Of a stretch of 64,000 nt of DNA, positions 35,706 to 49,094 are shown one piece after another. The stretch lies in contig JXTC01000017.1 in assembly GCA_002914845.1 (NCBI GenBank), positions 64,465 through 128,464 of the forward strand, in the 5' to 3' direction. The stretch's first letter is position 1. Each line of letters begins with the position of its first letter. The position numbers were made by a program, and so were the translations under genes. This stretch comes from Trema orientale (taxonomy: Eukaryota; Streptophyta; Magnoliopsida; Rosales; Cannabaceae). The notes below the pieces were generated by a model, which was given only the letters and a program-made list of their open reading frames with translations, did no database searches and was not told where the DNA came from.

Positions 35706-38683
35706 TGTAAAAATCTAATTTTTGAAAGGGTAAATAGGTAATTTAAACTTAAGGGCATTTTAGTAAATTATAATTTTTGGAATTAAAAACAAATTAATAA
35801 TATTTTAATGAGAAATTTAGGTGGGTGACCAAAATTTTAAATCTAATTAAGTAGATGTCCATTTTTAAAATTTTATAGCTAAATGTCCAGGTAGATATAT
35901 TTTTACACTTGGTAGATACACAGATCTACCAATTTTAGTTACTGTTCTGAAATGCACTGGGTATATAATTTTTTATACTTGATATATAAAATTTTACACT
36001 TGGTATATATGTATATATACCGGACATTTTGCTATAACTTTTGACAAAGGGATATTTATTGAAATTAGGCCCCAAATTTGGTCATATTTCTATAAGCCCC
36101 TATTTTAATTAAGTGGTGGGACCCACTTTTGATTTTTAAATACACCCTCTTCCCTTAATTTCCTCTCTTACCCGAATCCTACACTCTCTCTCTTTCTTTT
36201 CTTTCTTTTTCTTTTCCTTTTCTTTTTCTCGTTCTTCTTTCTTCTTCTTCTTCTTCTTCGTAAACTTCAGCCAAGAACCAGCCACCACCATAGATGGCAA
36301 GTCCAAGCCTTCCCCGACCCTCAACAATCGCTATTTTCTGGTAAATCAGCTCCGGTAAGCTGATTTTCAAGTTTATTTGGGCGTTTTACAAACTAATTTG
36401 TGGTGTTTATACAATTATTTTTGTGAAGTTATTTTTATGGCCGTAAAAATTATATGAGATAGAAGAGGAGATTGAAACATTAATAAATATGTTGGTGTTG
36501 TGTTAAAATGATATCCGATTAGAGAGAAATCTTAAATTGAAAAATATGATATTTTTCTAATTCGGGATAAAAAGTGATATTTTTGCAAACTTGAATAGTA
36601 TTGGACTGAAGTTTGTTACTGTTTAGATTGGGCCTTGGACTGAGCATAGAAAAGTGTTATTTTTCGAAATATTTATACAAAAATGACATTTTTACAAATA
36701 AACACCCAAGTTGATATATTTTTTTTAAATATTTTCGTAAGTGATATTTTCCTAAATAATTCTATGACAATGATATTTTCTGAGATATTTCAGAAAAGTG
36801 ATATTTTTGTAAATAATCAGAAAAATGATATTTTTATAAATACTTTGAAAAAGTGGACTTTTTCAAAATAAATTCCAAAAAGAGACAATTTTGTAATTCT
36901 CGGATTTTTGGGCGTAACTCATGCTAGCGACCTCGAAACTGAGTTCTGATTTCGAATTTGGACTCAATGAGGTCGAGACATGAATTTTGATGTAAAATAT
37001 CACTATTTTTGGAAGTAGCACAAAAATCGAAAAAAAGCTCGTGAAATGCACCGTTTTGCGTGCTACGGACCGGTCCCGCACCGGGACCCGTTTTCGACAA
37101 ACTTAATGTTTAACCCTACATTTTTGGGTGTTCTGAATTCAGTGGTGACCTCTGTTTCTCAATCTGAGGCTCCGTTTGAAAAGTTAACTTTTCAAGTGAA
37201 CGTATCGGATCCGGAAACGACCGTATGAGCAACTGAGGACGTTTCTAGCATCGATAGCTTGGTATTACTGCTATTTCGAGGTAGGGGATTCAATTACCTT
37301 GTTTTCAATTATTTTTCATAATAATTGAGATTTATTGTGAAATGTGAAATTTCGTGATTTTATTTAATTAAATGGTTTGAATAAATATTTTAGTGAATTG
37401 TGGATTTGTAAAATATTGTAGACTGCTCTGGATATTTTATCTATGATTTTGTACAAGTTTTATACTTGGGATTTGATAAAATCATTGGAATTGTACTTTT
37501 GGACTTTTTAAATACAAAATGGATTTCTATTCAAAAATCAGAGTACGTCTAGAATGTTAAACCACTGCATGGTTGTTTGAGACTCCACATATTGCATATT
37601 CCATAGGATCATGCATGAGAGTCATCTTAGGCATCGCTGTGTTGTAGCAGGCGGACTAGTACACCCGCCCTCGGTGAGAGCCCGTAAACCCGCGCGGGGT
37701 TTGTTTTTCTGACTATCTCCATTCAGTAGTTGTAGGCATTCGGTGCCCCTCCGGTTCGGTAGGATTAGACACATGGGTGTCCCCCCGATTTTCAGAGATA
37801 GATGTCAGGCAGAGAGCACTCGATACATGTAGTATGAGTTGCTCTGGTTGTGATGAGAGGATGAGAGCTCATGTGATACGTTGATTTATGTGATGTGCAC
37901 TATGCTTGTTTTATTATGATTTTTATATCTGTTTAAATCTGGATACCTGGTTTTGGTTTGAGCATGATTTTCTATAAATATTTTTTATATATGTTTAGAA
38001 TGCTTAATATTTAATAAAATCTTTTTCAGAAACTACTAACCATGCAGTTGTATTGAGAATTATTAAAAAGATTTTTTCCAAAAAGGTAATTGAGTTTTCT
38101 ACTGAGCATTCACGTGCTCACCCCCCTACTTCCTTCCCCTTTCAGGTGTCAGATTACTCTGTGATAAATATTCGTGTGGCTTGGCAAGCATGTTTGGCAT
38201 ATGCTTGCAATTCGAACCCTCTTCGCTGGTTGGTTCTTATTCCATATCCTCTTTCTTTTCCATGTCAATTTTATTTAGCCAATTATAGTATGATTACTAA
38301 GTGGAAGTATGAGGATGATTTCGATATTTAATCGAGTACTTAGACATAGAAATAATTTTATGAAAATTATTTTAACTATGGGCTTCTGGTTTTAAATTGA
38401 TCACTTTCATTAAATTTAATGATTTAAATAAAAAGTTTCTAAAATTAATTATTTATCATTTCTCTGAATTTAAAATTAAAAATACCTTGGAAACTTAAAA
38501 CTAATAGATAATGTTATAATTTCTCGAGTTTGTCCAATGTTAAAAATGTACTCACTCTTGAGGACTAAAACTTAAATTTTAAGTACTCGACCTTTCAAAA
38601 AAAAAAAATTTGGAAATTACTGTTTACAACTATTTTCACTTAAAATTACTAAAAGTTACGGCCTTGGATTTTCGGCCTTGACA
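35706..38683 (+). mobile_element. Solo gypsy LTR with 5-bp target duplication, containing a MITE
   Basis: The LTR has TGT...ACA termini and is flanked by the perfect 5-bp repeat TTAGG at 35701-35705 and 38684-38688. At 2978 bp, including a 282-bp nested MITE, it is the best-preserved copy of the long LTR family in the window. A CT-rich tract lies at 36185-36260. It holds no genuine gene; short Lys/Glu-rich frames come from the CT tract. No internal region lies between the flanking repeats, so it is a solo LTR. Confidence 0.9.
35820..36101. mobile_element. MITE copy B with perfect 8-bp target duplication
   Basis: This 282-bp element lies between two exact copies of ATTTTAAT (35812-35819 and 36102-36109). 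Its ends are imperfectly inverted: GAGAAATTTAGG with downstream TGACCAAAATTT, against TATAGAAATATGACCAAATTT on the other strand. The 8-bp duplication suggests a hAT-type MITE. It interrupts the solo LTR and is therefore younger than that LTR. Confidence 0.85.
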
Positions 38684-38689
38684 TTAGGA

Positions 38690-40090
38690 GAATGAAGTTA
38701 AGGAAGAGTTTAAGTTGGAGTTTAGAAACCTTAATAGTAGGCATTTACAAAATGATACTTTCATAACACTCCATCTTAAATACCTAAATATTAGAATATG
38801 GGCCTCCTTAAAACCTCATCTAAGAAAAACTCCAGCGGAAAAAAAATTCTAGTGAAGAAAAAAAAAAGTACAATATTCTTATATTAGGGTATGAGAAAAT
38901 TTTTTTTTAGTTAATCATTGCCAAAAATATTAAGTCACAAAATAATTTGATAATAGTATAATATGGGGTCCATTAAAAAATGTGATATGTTAAAATTATA
39001 TTGGACAAATGAGAATTCTTGCTTTCCAAGAAAAGCTTCGATTTTTCATTGAAAAAATTGCCAAATTAGAAGCTGGAGAATAAATAATTACACAATGGCC
39101 AATCAAATAGTGCCATCTCACGCTTAACTTGGCCCCTCTTGCTTTGACAAATTTTAAACTACTATTGGTCAATGAGCATTAAGGAAGATAAAGAGGCTGT
39201 GATGTCTCAAATCTAACACTGATTCGTCCCTAAGTGACACTTCAGTAAGCTATATAGCATAGGGGTGTGTCAGCATTGTAATAAGTCGGCAGTGACTTTT
39301 CTTTGGCCAATAAATAAGTCCAAGATTCCATCATCACCCTAAGTAATATAATCAGAAATTGTCGTTTCTTGGTTTTGGTTCCAAGCTTAGTTAAATTATC
39401 CACCATCTTTCCTCAACCTCACGACAGCACCACCTCACCTTTCCATCTCAATTCATATTTTCTTCCGCAGCCAATTCGCACACATCTGTATATGTGTTCT
39501 AATATATACAACTATATATATATATGATATTTAAATACTTAAATAACTATTATTATTATTATTATTATTATTATGATGCAGAGTTTGGAATACTGAGCTA
39601 CTCACCTGTAATTTTTCTTATGTTCTAAATATTTTGTAGGGTGCTTACTAACTATATATGTTGTACTAACATAACCACTACTATTTAATTATACACTTTA
39701 ATAAATACCTACAGATAAAAATGAGTTATTTAGTAAGTTGAATTGTGTAATACAACTACTCTATTTGTAACCATTCACACTATATTTGGTAATTTAAATA
39801 CTCATAGATCCGTGTGGATGAGTTGTTGACGAGTTAAGTGTTGCTACATGCAATTGTAAAAAAGGTTGTTCCATATAAGTACTCTGGCCAACTACCCATG
39901 TTAAATTCAACAATTTATATTCTTATCATTTAAATTCCATATATTAATTTTGACAGATTGTATAGTCGGTACTACTGCCTAGTCAAAATTCTAACTAGCT
40001 AACATATGGTGTTAGATTACCGCCCACCAACTTATTTATGTATAATTAATCATCATTATGCTTAACTAATCTTTTGTGAGAAAAGCAGTC
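38690..40090. other. AT-rich DNA with an ATT microsatellite
   Basis: A trinucleotide (TAT)n repeat of nine units lies at 39548-39574. Otherwise there is no recognisable gene. A C-rich stretch near 39405-39480 is unexplained. Confidence 0.45.
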
Positions 40091-40101
40091 CTAAGCATTA
40101 A

Positions 40102-41460
40102 TTGGTGACTCCACTGGGGAAACTAGGCTTCTTTAGTATTTCTAAAATCTCCAAGATTGTTTTAGAATTCTTAAAAAAAATAAACACAAAAAAAAGAGTT
40201 GCTATCAAAATGGCTGATGAACAATATTTATCGAGCAGTGAAATATCAAGTTAGCGAGAAGAGATCCCTGCTCAGATGAAAAGCAAACCGGAAAATTTGA
40301 TAAAATCTCAAAAGATGATGATGTAAAAATTGGTTGAGTTAGAAAATAGAGATAAACAGGGGACTGCTACCCATGTCTCCATTTGTCAAAATAATAATTT
40401 ACTCGTATTAGATGGTCAATCTCACCATGCCGACATTACAGGAAAACCTTGCTAATCCTACTATCAAAACTCTAGCTAAAACGAGTAATGAAAATTCACA
40501 TAAACAGCTACAATAAGATGTGCTGAAGACATAGGCCGAAAAAGCTAGCAAAATTGTAGTAGAAGTAGAGTTTTTGCCTCCTTGTCCTACACAAATTTTT
40601 TTGCAAACCATATCAGAAGGATTATACGAATACTCAATTTTAAAAAATTTGATGGGAAGAAAGGTAACGCTAAGGAGGACGTCATTAGTTTCCTGGATAA
40701 TCTTGGGATCTATGACGATGGCCATGAATTAAGGCTAAGTGAATTTTCAAATCTCTCACAGATTGGGCATATTCATGGCTTGCCAATCTACTAGCAGGTA
40801 GTATCTTCATATGGGATGAATTAGTTGCAAAATATTGCACCAAATTGTTCACTTCATATCATATCGCAAGTTATATTTGTTTAATCTTTCTAGTATAATG
40901 TAAAAAAAAAAAAAATGAATCACTCACAACATATGTGAATATATTTAAAAAAAAAAGCCTTGGAGTATAAGGAAATCATATCAAAGAACGAACTGATTAG
41001 GATGTATCTCAAAAGCATGCAAGTTAAATACAAAGCCCATATTCAAAATCATATTATCCTAAATTTCGCTGAACTAATGTTAAGAGTAAGGAACACCAAA
41101 GAAACAATAATGGGATTGTACAAATCTTTTAGAAGGTCTAGTACTGAAAATTAGGGTAAGCTGCATTTTTCTAAACAAAAGCGGGAGGTTTGCCTGGTTG
41201 AACAATCTTGCCAATACAAAAGAAATCGGCCAACCTTACTAGAGAGATCTTTAACAGAAAACCAAGTTGTTGCTTTAGTACGAGCATGGGTAGTAGACGA
41301 GATATTACAACCTACATCAGTCCAAACTCTGCATAGACTAGAAGAAACAAGGAGCACTAAGTTCTGTTGTTTCACAGAAAAATAGGCCACACTACAACTG
41401 ATAGTTATGTGGTCAGAAAAATAAACCATGAAAAAGTTCAAAGAGGTGAAAAATTCTGTT
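40102..41460 (+). mobile_element. Ty3/gypsy (Tat-like) leader and gag fossil
   Basis: The leader motif TTGGTGACTCCACTGGGGA at 40102-40120 is typical of Tat/Ogre-group retrotransposons just before gag. A decayed gag follows. Recognisable parts are KKFDGKKGNAKEDVISFLD near 40645-40700 and text near 40960-41140 (NELIRMYLKSMQVKYKAHI). Multiple breaks are present and no pol region follows. This lineage differs from the gag fossil at 16560. Confidence 0.8.
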
Positions 41461-44426
41461 AGAACAATAACAATAAAGAGCTGAGAATAAATCCTTTTCC
41501 TAATTATAAAAGAGATTAAATAAATGTTTGCACTACTATTGAGATGACTATGATGAGTAACCCTTTAAATAACTATCAGGAAATCCAAAAATCACTATGG
41601 TAATGGATAAATCTGATAAAGTCTCAAGTTTCATAAATTTATTAGTAAAGAGGCAGTAAAAGCTATCTTTAATAATCTACTGGGTCCCAGCTGGCTCATG
41701 TAAGTTTTCAATACTAGTCGTAATAACTTTATAAATATCCTCATTTCAAAAAAAAAAATTATAATCATCCTCTTTATTGGGGACTGTCAGTTGTAAAATA
41801 TTTATGTTTCAATAAATGGTTAGCTTCAATAAATATTGGTAACTTTTAAATTGTTTCCTTAATATAAAAATGTGCAGATCCCTCATAGCCTTTATCTATG
41901 GGACCAAGTCAAATAAGAAATAAATCCACTAAATCAATCAAAGGTCAGATTACACAAAATGATCTTATACATTAAAAGTATGAACTCCCTTTCTACTTAG
42001 ATACCACCACAAATTAATCCACCTTTCTTGAAGTAGATCTGCAGTAGCTGAGTCTCCCTTAGAGGTACATGAGCTAGGCTCCCCAACTCAGTAGCCAAGA
42101 CTACTCTTTAGCCATAGCTCGAAGTTCCTTCGAGCATAGCGAGTCAAGAGAATTCTTCTCTTACACAAAAGTTGAATCCCTCAAACTTTTGATGATGAAA
42201 CAATAGAGAGATGAGTATGGAAGAGCTCACTGCTCTCCAATGAAGGCTCTAGTTTTCATATGGTTTTCAACTCTAGGACCGAAAAAAGAAGAGTCAACAG
42301 TATAGATATTTATAAAAAGGAATCTCAGAGCTGTACAGGTGTCATTAGTGAATAAGTTTCACTGTTTTTCCAGAGTGCTCGCATAACACCTATATTAGAA
42401 AGTCAACAACGAAATGTGTTCTATCATTACAAATTATTAGATCAAGCAAGTAGATTTGTTAATTCAGAGTGCTCACACTCACAAGTATTGTGAGCACTCT
42501 ACATAAAGTTTTCCAAAACAACATAATTTACATGGGTCAATTGTGAAAAAAAAAAAAAAAACTTTGAAGTTATAGCCGTTCTGCAATCTAGATCCTAAGT
42601 TTTGGTTTTTACCAAAAAAAATATATATATATTTGACAGATTTATTTCACAAAAAATTGTGAATCTAGACCCATATTATGTTGCAGTTTTATATGAGAAC
42701 CGCTAGACATTCTCTTTTGACAAATGCATAGTTACTTTGCATGTTTAAAAGTCTTTAAATATGTTTTCTTTTTTTTTTTTTATGACTTTCCTAAATTTTT
42801 ATTTCGAGGAGAAATAGTATAATTATATATATATATATATATATCTATCCTTATATTGCACTTTTTGAACTTAGTTGACAAATTATATAGATTGCCACTT
42901 AAATCTAAGATTATCGAAGCAGCCTAAAATCAAATATATTAATCAAATGAGTATATAAAGCGGCGAAATAACTATATGTATATTGGTGAAACAATCAGAC
43001 CAATCAATCAATCAAGAACACGCAGAAAAACAGAACATAAGAGAAAACAACACACGAGATATTTGCTTCTAATTTTCAATGTGAAAATTATACATACAAG
43101 GAGGGGACAGGATCCTTAGTCGAATCTACTATCAACCAAAAAGATTACACTCTCAATTTTCTTAGATTATAGAGCAATATTCAATCTATAAGCTACAACT
43201 AAGCCTCTCAATATAGTTCTCAAAACCTCTCTATTCACAAAGTATAGAGTCGATGTTGTAACATGAAATAGAGTTTCACCAATATTGCAACAGCAGCGCA
43301 CTAACAGCTCCAACTCTCAACAACTCTATTGTTTTCAACTCTAAACAACTCTAAGCAATGCCACATACTTATACCGATAGAGCCTCACACTTTACAGCCC
43401 AAAATCAAGAACTTACTGATACATCATCAATATTAATTAAAGTAATTAAGCTGCAGTATTAACTAACTCCAAACTAATTACTGTTATAATATCTCAACTA
43501 ACTTAACCAAATTAGTTGTCATCAATTGTCTATAATACGAATTCTGATTTAACTTTTCTTCTTTGATTAGCATTAATGAAAGCTAGCTCGACTTAATAAT
43601 AGCTGTATTACTCGACTTGCTTACGAGCTACCTTTCGGACTATTATAATTATTTTCCTAGTGAATTTAATTAGAGTGCTAAAAACTAAATACATGCACTA
43701 GGAGAGCAGTAGTTTCCTTTTTTTTTTTTCGTTTTATGAATACGGAATGATCAGCATTCTTTCTCTAGAAACTCATCTATTTTAGTCATAACAGAACTTT
43801 AACCAAGCCCAAGGAAACTGCTTGAGTGGATACAACAATTTTTTTTTTCTTTTTTTAATTTATCTTTCACCTAAAAGCTTTCCCTCCTCTCCCCATGAGC
43901 ACATATACATCATTGCCATGACAATCTAGGAAAAAAAAAGAAGAAAAAACCTACTAGATTGGTGTCTATATATGTATATATAGGGTACTAATCCATTATA
44001 TATATTTTTTTTCTTACCTATTTATAGATATTATTTTACCCAATTAAAATTAGTCATGTATGTCTTTTCATAGCAAAAAATGGAGAGAGAAAAATATTGA
44101 ATAATATATATTTATTTTTATTATTATTTTTCCAACAACTCAAATTATGGTAGCTGTCGGATCATGACCTAACGGCTAGATCATGATCCAAAGACTAAAG
44201 AAAAAAAATATCTATCGATAGATAAAAAAAAATACCTATTAGATTAGAAACCATATATATAGGGTTTTGGACACTTATACCTATTTTTCAAAAAATATTA
44301 CCAAATTTATGACCTTTCAAAAATAATAAAAATCCGTATGACTTTTTTATAGCATTTTTCTAAAGCTAGAAAATGCGGTAGCATTTTAGTAAATAAGCCA
44401 TCTTTCTTTCTTTTTTCTTTTTTTTA
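41461..44426. other. AT-rich DNA with unclassified repeat remnants
   Basis: Text at about 42050-42560 and 42960-43400 looks like eroded retroelement leader or LTR material (CA- and CT-rich, no coding frame) but could not be classified. TA microsatellites lie near 42620 and 42826-42843. No gene is supported. Confidence 0.35.
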
Positions 44427-44915
44427 GGAAACCACAAAGATTTCCTGTAAACCAATTTGGTTTAATTTGGTTTCCTATTAGTAGAATGTTCTGTAAGTAA
44501 GTAAATCACAGGAAACCATAAAAGTTTCCTAGAAACCTGTTTGGTTTTCTTTAGCTGAAAGTTTTGTACGTAAGTAAATCACAAGAAAGCACAAAGGTTT
44601 CCTGGAAACCAGTTTGGTTTCCTTTAGCCGAATGTCCTGTACGTAAGTAAAGCACATGAAACCACGAACATTTCTGGGAAACCATTGTGATCTCCTTTTT
44701 GCAGAATGTCTTGTAGCTAAATAAATTACAAGAAACCACAAAGGTTTTCTACAAACCATCGTGGTTTCTTTTTAGTAAAATGCTCTGTAGCTAAGTAAAT
44801 CACAGAAAACTACGAAAGTTTCCTAGAAACTATTATGGCTTCTTTTTCAAATCACAGGAAATAATGAAAGTTTCTTGAAAGCTATTGTGATTTCTTTTTT
44901 ACAGAATGCCTTGTA
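44427..44915. repeat. Tandem repeat, ~73-bp period, about 6-7 copies
   Basis: Starts of equivalent blocks (RGAAACCACRAARRTTTC-like) fall at 44427, 44511, 44584, 44657, 44731, 44804 and 44857. That gives spacings of 84, 73, 73, 74, 73 and 53 bp. Each unit also carries GGTTTCYTTTAG and TGTARGTAAGTAAATCACA. Related AACCAATTTGGTTTC text continues, without regular spacing, to about 45240. Open frames on the minus strand here are a by-product of the period and not genes. Confidence 0.85.
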
Positions 44916-46370
44916 GTAAGATTGGGTGGACATTGAACAAGGACGCTGAAGAATATGATCAAGTTCTCAAATTCAATAATTATATTTTTGAAATAAAAGC
45001 AACAGAAATATATATTAGTTTTTGGATTCTGGCAACTAGTTTCCAATAACCAAATTGGTTTCTAGTAATCAATAATTGAATTAAATAAATAGATCTATTA
45101 TTTATGATAGAAACTAATTTAGTTTTCAGTTTTTATTAACTAAATAGTTATGATATGTATAGTGGAAACCAATATGGTTGTTATTTTTTAGTAACCAATT
45201 TGGTTTCTAGTTTTCAAAAATCAATTAGTTTATGATTTCTAATAATAAATTAGTAATTAGTGTTAAAAGTAATTAGTTACAAGTAGATTAGTAGCAAAAG
45301 AAAACAATAAAAAATAAAAATTCTAAGACGTTATTTGGTCTTTCTTAGCAAGAATTTGTTATATTTCTGAAAAAAGGTAGTTCAAAAATAAGTAAAAATT
45401 TGGACATAGTATTCTTGGATTTATTTATCAAAAGGTAATAGTAAGTGTCTTTTTCCCATATATATATATATATATATAATATAGCCCATATGAGATTACT
45501 TTCGGAGGGCTAATTTTAGCTCTTTAAAGCGGCTGATAAAAATTAGGAAAAGAGAGGTGTTTGGGTATATAGTATTTATAGGAAATCGCCGCCTTTTTTC
45601 TACATCTATTTAATAAATAGTTATTTTTTTCACCTATTTAATAAATTGTCACATTTTCCCTTTTTTTTTTTTTGCTAAGTAGTTGTTTTTTTACTAAATA
45701 AATTTTCTGTATCTATGCACCAATTTTATGTGAAAAATACATATTTTGATTATTTATACTTTTTATTAAATTTATATATTTCAGCATTTTTTTATAAACT
45801 CAACTATTTTGTAGTAGTGTTTGAAAACAGTTCAGTTCTTAAACAATGACAAACAATTCGGTGGTAAATTATGTTTTTGATAAAAGAGCCCCTGACTAAT
45901 TTGAAACAAGAATAAATAAAAATAGAGTTCCAATAAATGGAACTCATAGAACATACAAGGACATATTCAAAAAGATTCTGATTTTTTTCGAATTGCTTTA
46001 GTGTTAGGATCATTTATAACTCAATTAAATAGGAATTTTATTTATTTATTTATTTATTTATTTTTTTTTTGCTCTTCCGAATTAATTGTCACTGATTTAT
46101 ATTCAGGAAGTATATACCAATTTGAGCAAGGTGACGGAGTGACAGTTGCTTTTAAAAAGTTGATTTTGCTCCATCGATCATGCGAATTTCCTTAAACGTC
46201 ATTTTACAATACATGTGCACAATCTATAATTTTCTTTTCTGTCATAATTGTGTCTAGATAGTGCACAACTACAAGAACCTACACAACACGGCTAAACTAA
46301 ACACAATACAATGATACTAAACTAAGTCTAAATGAATATTGTCATACTTACAAAAATATACACGTAGATC
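44916..46370. other. AT-rich DNA with simple repeats
   Basis: A TA microsatellite (45461-45478) and a TTTA repeat (46036-46060) are present. No gene recognised. Confidence 0.4.
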
Positions 46371-46374
46371 CTTA

Positions 46375-47059
46375 TATGTTAAAACTTGTCAAAAACTAAA
46401 ATACTTTATTATGGGTATCATGTATTTTTATGCTAAAAAAATAGCAGAGGTTTTGTGTGGCGGTGTCTATATTCACATGCATAATCTGTAGCCAAAAATT
46501 CAGCATACACCATAAACAATTTAGGTGGAGAGCTAATTTGACTCATGTTGCATAGACAATAAAATTAAATAGAATCCAGCTATTGGCATGAAAAATGATT
46601 TCCAATCTTTCCATTACTAACAAAGTTTGAAAAGTTTAAACAATTAGTTTAATCTGAGTGAACTAACACGCTCATTATTTGAAATATAAGTGTTTGAGAC
46701 GTGTTATACTTCATTTCCACTGGAAATCAAATATTAATCTTTTTACCTACCTGTCAAAATCCCAACAACAATGATTGTTGTTTCAATTGTTTTCGTTAAC
46801 CTCATCTGAGAGATATATTATTATACGTACTTAGTGGTATGGTCAATATTCTCCCCTTATGTGCATGTAATTTAACTTTGTGAGTAGGTAAGTGAAAACG
46901 ACGACGTAATTTTTTCCAAAACAAAATAGTGAAGACAATGTCATTGCACGTGAGATACCACATGCAATTGGTTACACTAGTTTATATTTCTAAAAAGACT
47001 ATAAGGACAGTACGTCTCAGGTCTTCACATGAATATGTGTCACAAAAATACAAAGAAAT
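46375..47059 (+). repeat. Distal upstream block of extensin unit 2
   Basis: It matches 57905-58410 (unit 3) and the reverse complement of 29850-30480 (unit 1). The match covers TACTTTATTAYGGGT, ATAGAATCCAGCT, CAATCTTTCCATT, GTGTTTGAGACG, CCCAACAACAATGAT and the CACGTGAGATACCA region. It ends at CAAAGAAAT near 47059, where unit 2 departs from unit 3 because of inserted DNA. Confidence 0.8.
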
Positions 47060-48873
47060 TGTTAGATTTTGAAAACTTTGCAGTTGGTAGTAATTTAAAA
47101 AATTTATTTTTAATAAAATATCTACAAACAGTTTTTTCAATAATAACACAGTAAAAGTAAAGTATAACTAGGACCATAAAAACTAATAAATACATCAAAG
47201 ATATAGGTAAGACATCATACCTGGCGTAGCTATTAAATTAATGTAAGTATATGACTCCACTAGCTAATAATCTTTCAGACGAATTCTAGTGTATAGTCAG
47301 ATAAGAGTGTGGTATTTTATTATTATACAAAAAAAAATTTAAATTAATGACTGTACTTAAAACTGTTTAAAGAAATCTAAGAATAGGTTACGGCTTTTTT
47401 TTATTATTAATAATTTTTCTCTATTCTTGAAAACTGATAGAACGCTTTCTGATTTTCTGTGCGTACATTCTTTGGTTACTAATGCCTCCTTTGTAAAGAA
47501 AAAGGAAGACATAAACCAAATAGAAAAGTACAAGAATGGGCTACACGATCTCTATCAAATTCCCAAATGCATGTAGCCTCGTAATTCTCTATCAAATTCC
47601 CAAATGTATGTAGTCTCATAATTCACTGACCAATTTCGACCAGTTATGATATTCCCTTAATAGGAATATATAACGTGTTATTACTTATCATGTAATATTT
47701 GACTAGACTTAATTTCCTTTTCTATTATGATGACAATCAATTCAATCACATAAAAATATTACTTTATTGTCAGTTTTTTAATGGTTTATTAATATTTAAT
47801 CAACCTCCTTTTGGAATAAATCTCCTATTAATATGTTTGGGTTCGTTGAACTAAATCAGTAGTGTTTATTTGGAAACTAGACTTTATCAAAAACCGAATT
47901 TCTTTGTGTCACTATTAGTTTTATCTAGGAATAACAGTTACCAAAACTGGGAAAAAAAAAAAAAAAAAAACTATGTTCACACGTTAGCGGTACATGCATA
48001 GGCCCAATAACTAAGCCATATATGTAGCGCACTTAGCAGTCTAAACTTATCTCTCAAAATTATTCCGATCTAATAACAATGTAAATATTGACATACGCAC
48101 AAGCTAGTTAAGGGATCTTATAGCTAGGACATGTACAATTAGTTCTAAATAATTGTCCATGACCACTTTTGAAGTAATCTATTAAACCATAATTATTCTT
48201 TTCACAATATCCCCTTATATAATTTCATGAAAACGTAAACATATATTTCTTATTTCTTACTAATTTCTCTAATATCAGTGTTGACATGTTAATTAAGCGT
48301 AAGATTTATGATCAAGTATTGAAATCTTATACAAGCCATTATTTCACCGAATTCCATAATCAATTATAATTATAAATTGTAACAAATTATATATTTGATC
48401 AAATAACATAGAGTATTGATCTCAATTGACCTCATTTATTTATAATTCAAATAAAGACATATTTGAGATTACACAATGACAAATAATTCAAGATTTAGAG
48501 CGAAGCTAATTATTGCCTATAAAATTCCTCTATTTGACATCTCTCAATACATGTAGATCCCGATACATTAACTGACCTTATCAAGACAAGTCAAACTTTT
48601 CAAGTGTTTGATACAACAAAAATAAAATGTAACTTAAATATATATATATATAACTATGAACCAAAATTAATTAGTTGTAAATAATTTGTATTAATATCTT
48701 ATGTGAAATTACATCCTAATCACATGAATACATATTATACGACTAAATAGACCATATTTAAATAACATTTTGCACAAAATAGTAACTCAATAATACTTTA
48801 TTAATTTTAATATGAAAAATGTTTTTTAACATTAAAATCAACTGCTTTTATGAGCAACTACCAAAATAGATAA
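47060..48873. mobile_element. ~1.8-kb insertion in the upstream region of extensin unit 2
   Basis: Unit 3 reads straight from CAAAGAAAT to TTTGGCC near 58405-58420, whereas unit 2 has about 1.8 kb between the equivalent points. The inserted DNA is AT-rich and non-coding. It includes a 2 x 37-bp tandem duplication (47551-47624, TCTATCAAATTCCCAAATG) and a run of about 20 adenines (47950-47970). No family or termini were recognised, so it could be several insertions or a deletion in unit 3. Confidence 0.5.
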
Positions 48874-48892
48874 TGTTTGGCAATTAAGAAAA

Positions 48893-49094
48893 GGATAACA
48901 CTACATATTCCAACTTTTGTACCAAATTTTTTGTACTAACATATGTGACATGTAAGTTGTCACAATTTAATTGGTGTGTTAAAACTTACTATAAATAGAT
49001 TAAACATTATCACTAATTAAATAGTGACAAATCACATATCACATGTGATGGTATTAAAAATTTGGTATAAAAATTGGTACCTCAAGCATTATCC
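48893..49094. mobile_element. Mutator-type MITE with perfect 9-bp target duplication
   Basis: This 202-bp element is nearly a fold-back, with inverted arms of about 90 bp. The left end GGATAACACTACATATTCC pairs with the other-strand right end GGATAATGCTTGAGGTACC, and both arms contain TACCAAATTTTT and TGTCAC.ATTTAATT. The perfect 9-bp repeat TTAAGAAAA lies at 48884-48892 and 49095-49103. The unit 3 paralogue has a single diverged version of the site (TTTGGCCAATGAGAAAAAG near 58413), so it acts as an empty site. Confidence 0.9.

Noticed and set aside
36136-36370. Lys/Glu-rich small proteins
   Set aside because: They are translations of the CT-rich tract inside the solo LTR.
40408-40725. 105-residue frame on the minus strand
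   Set aside because: It is antisense to the Tat-like gag fossil.
44529-44759. Repeat-protein frames on the minus strand
   Set aside because: They arise from the 73-bp tandem repeat; its period is not a multiple of three and no start or domain is credible.
45800-46200. Possible organelle-derived insertion
   Set aside because: A few stretches looked plastid-like, but I could not match any specific organelle gene with confidence.
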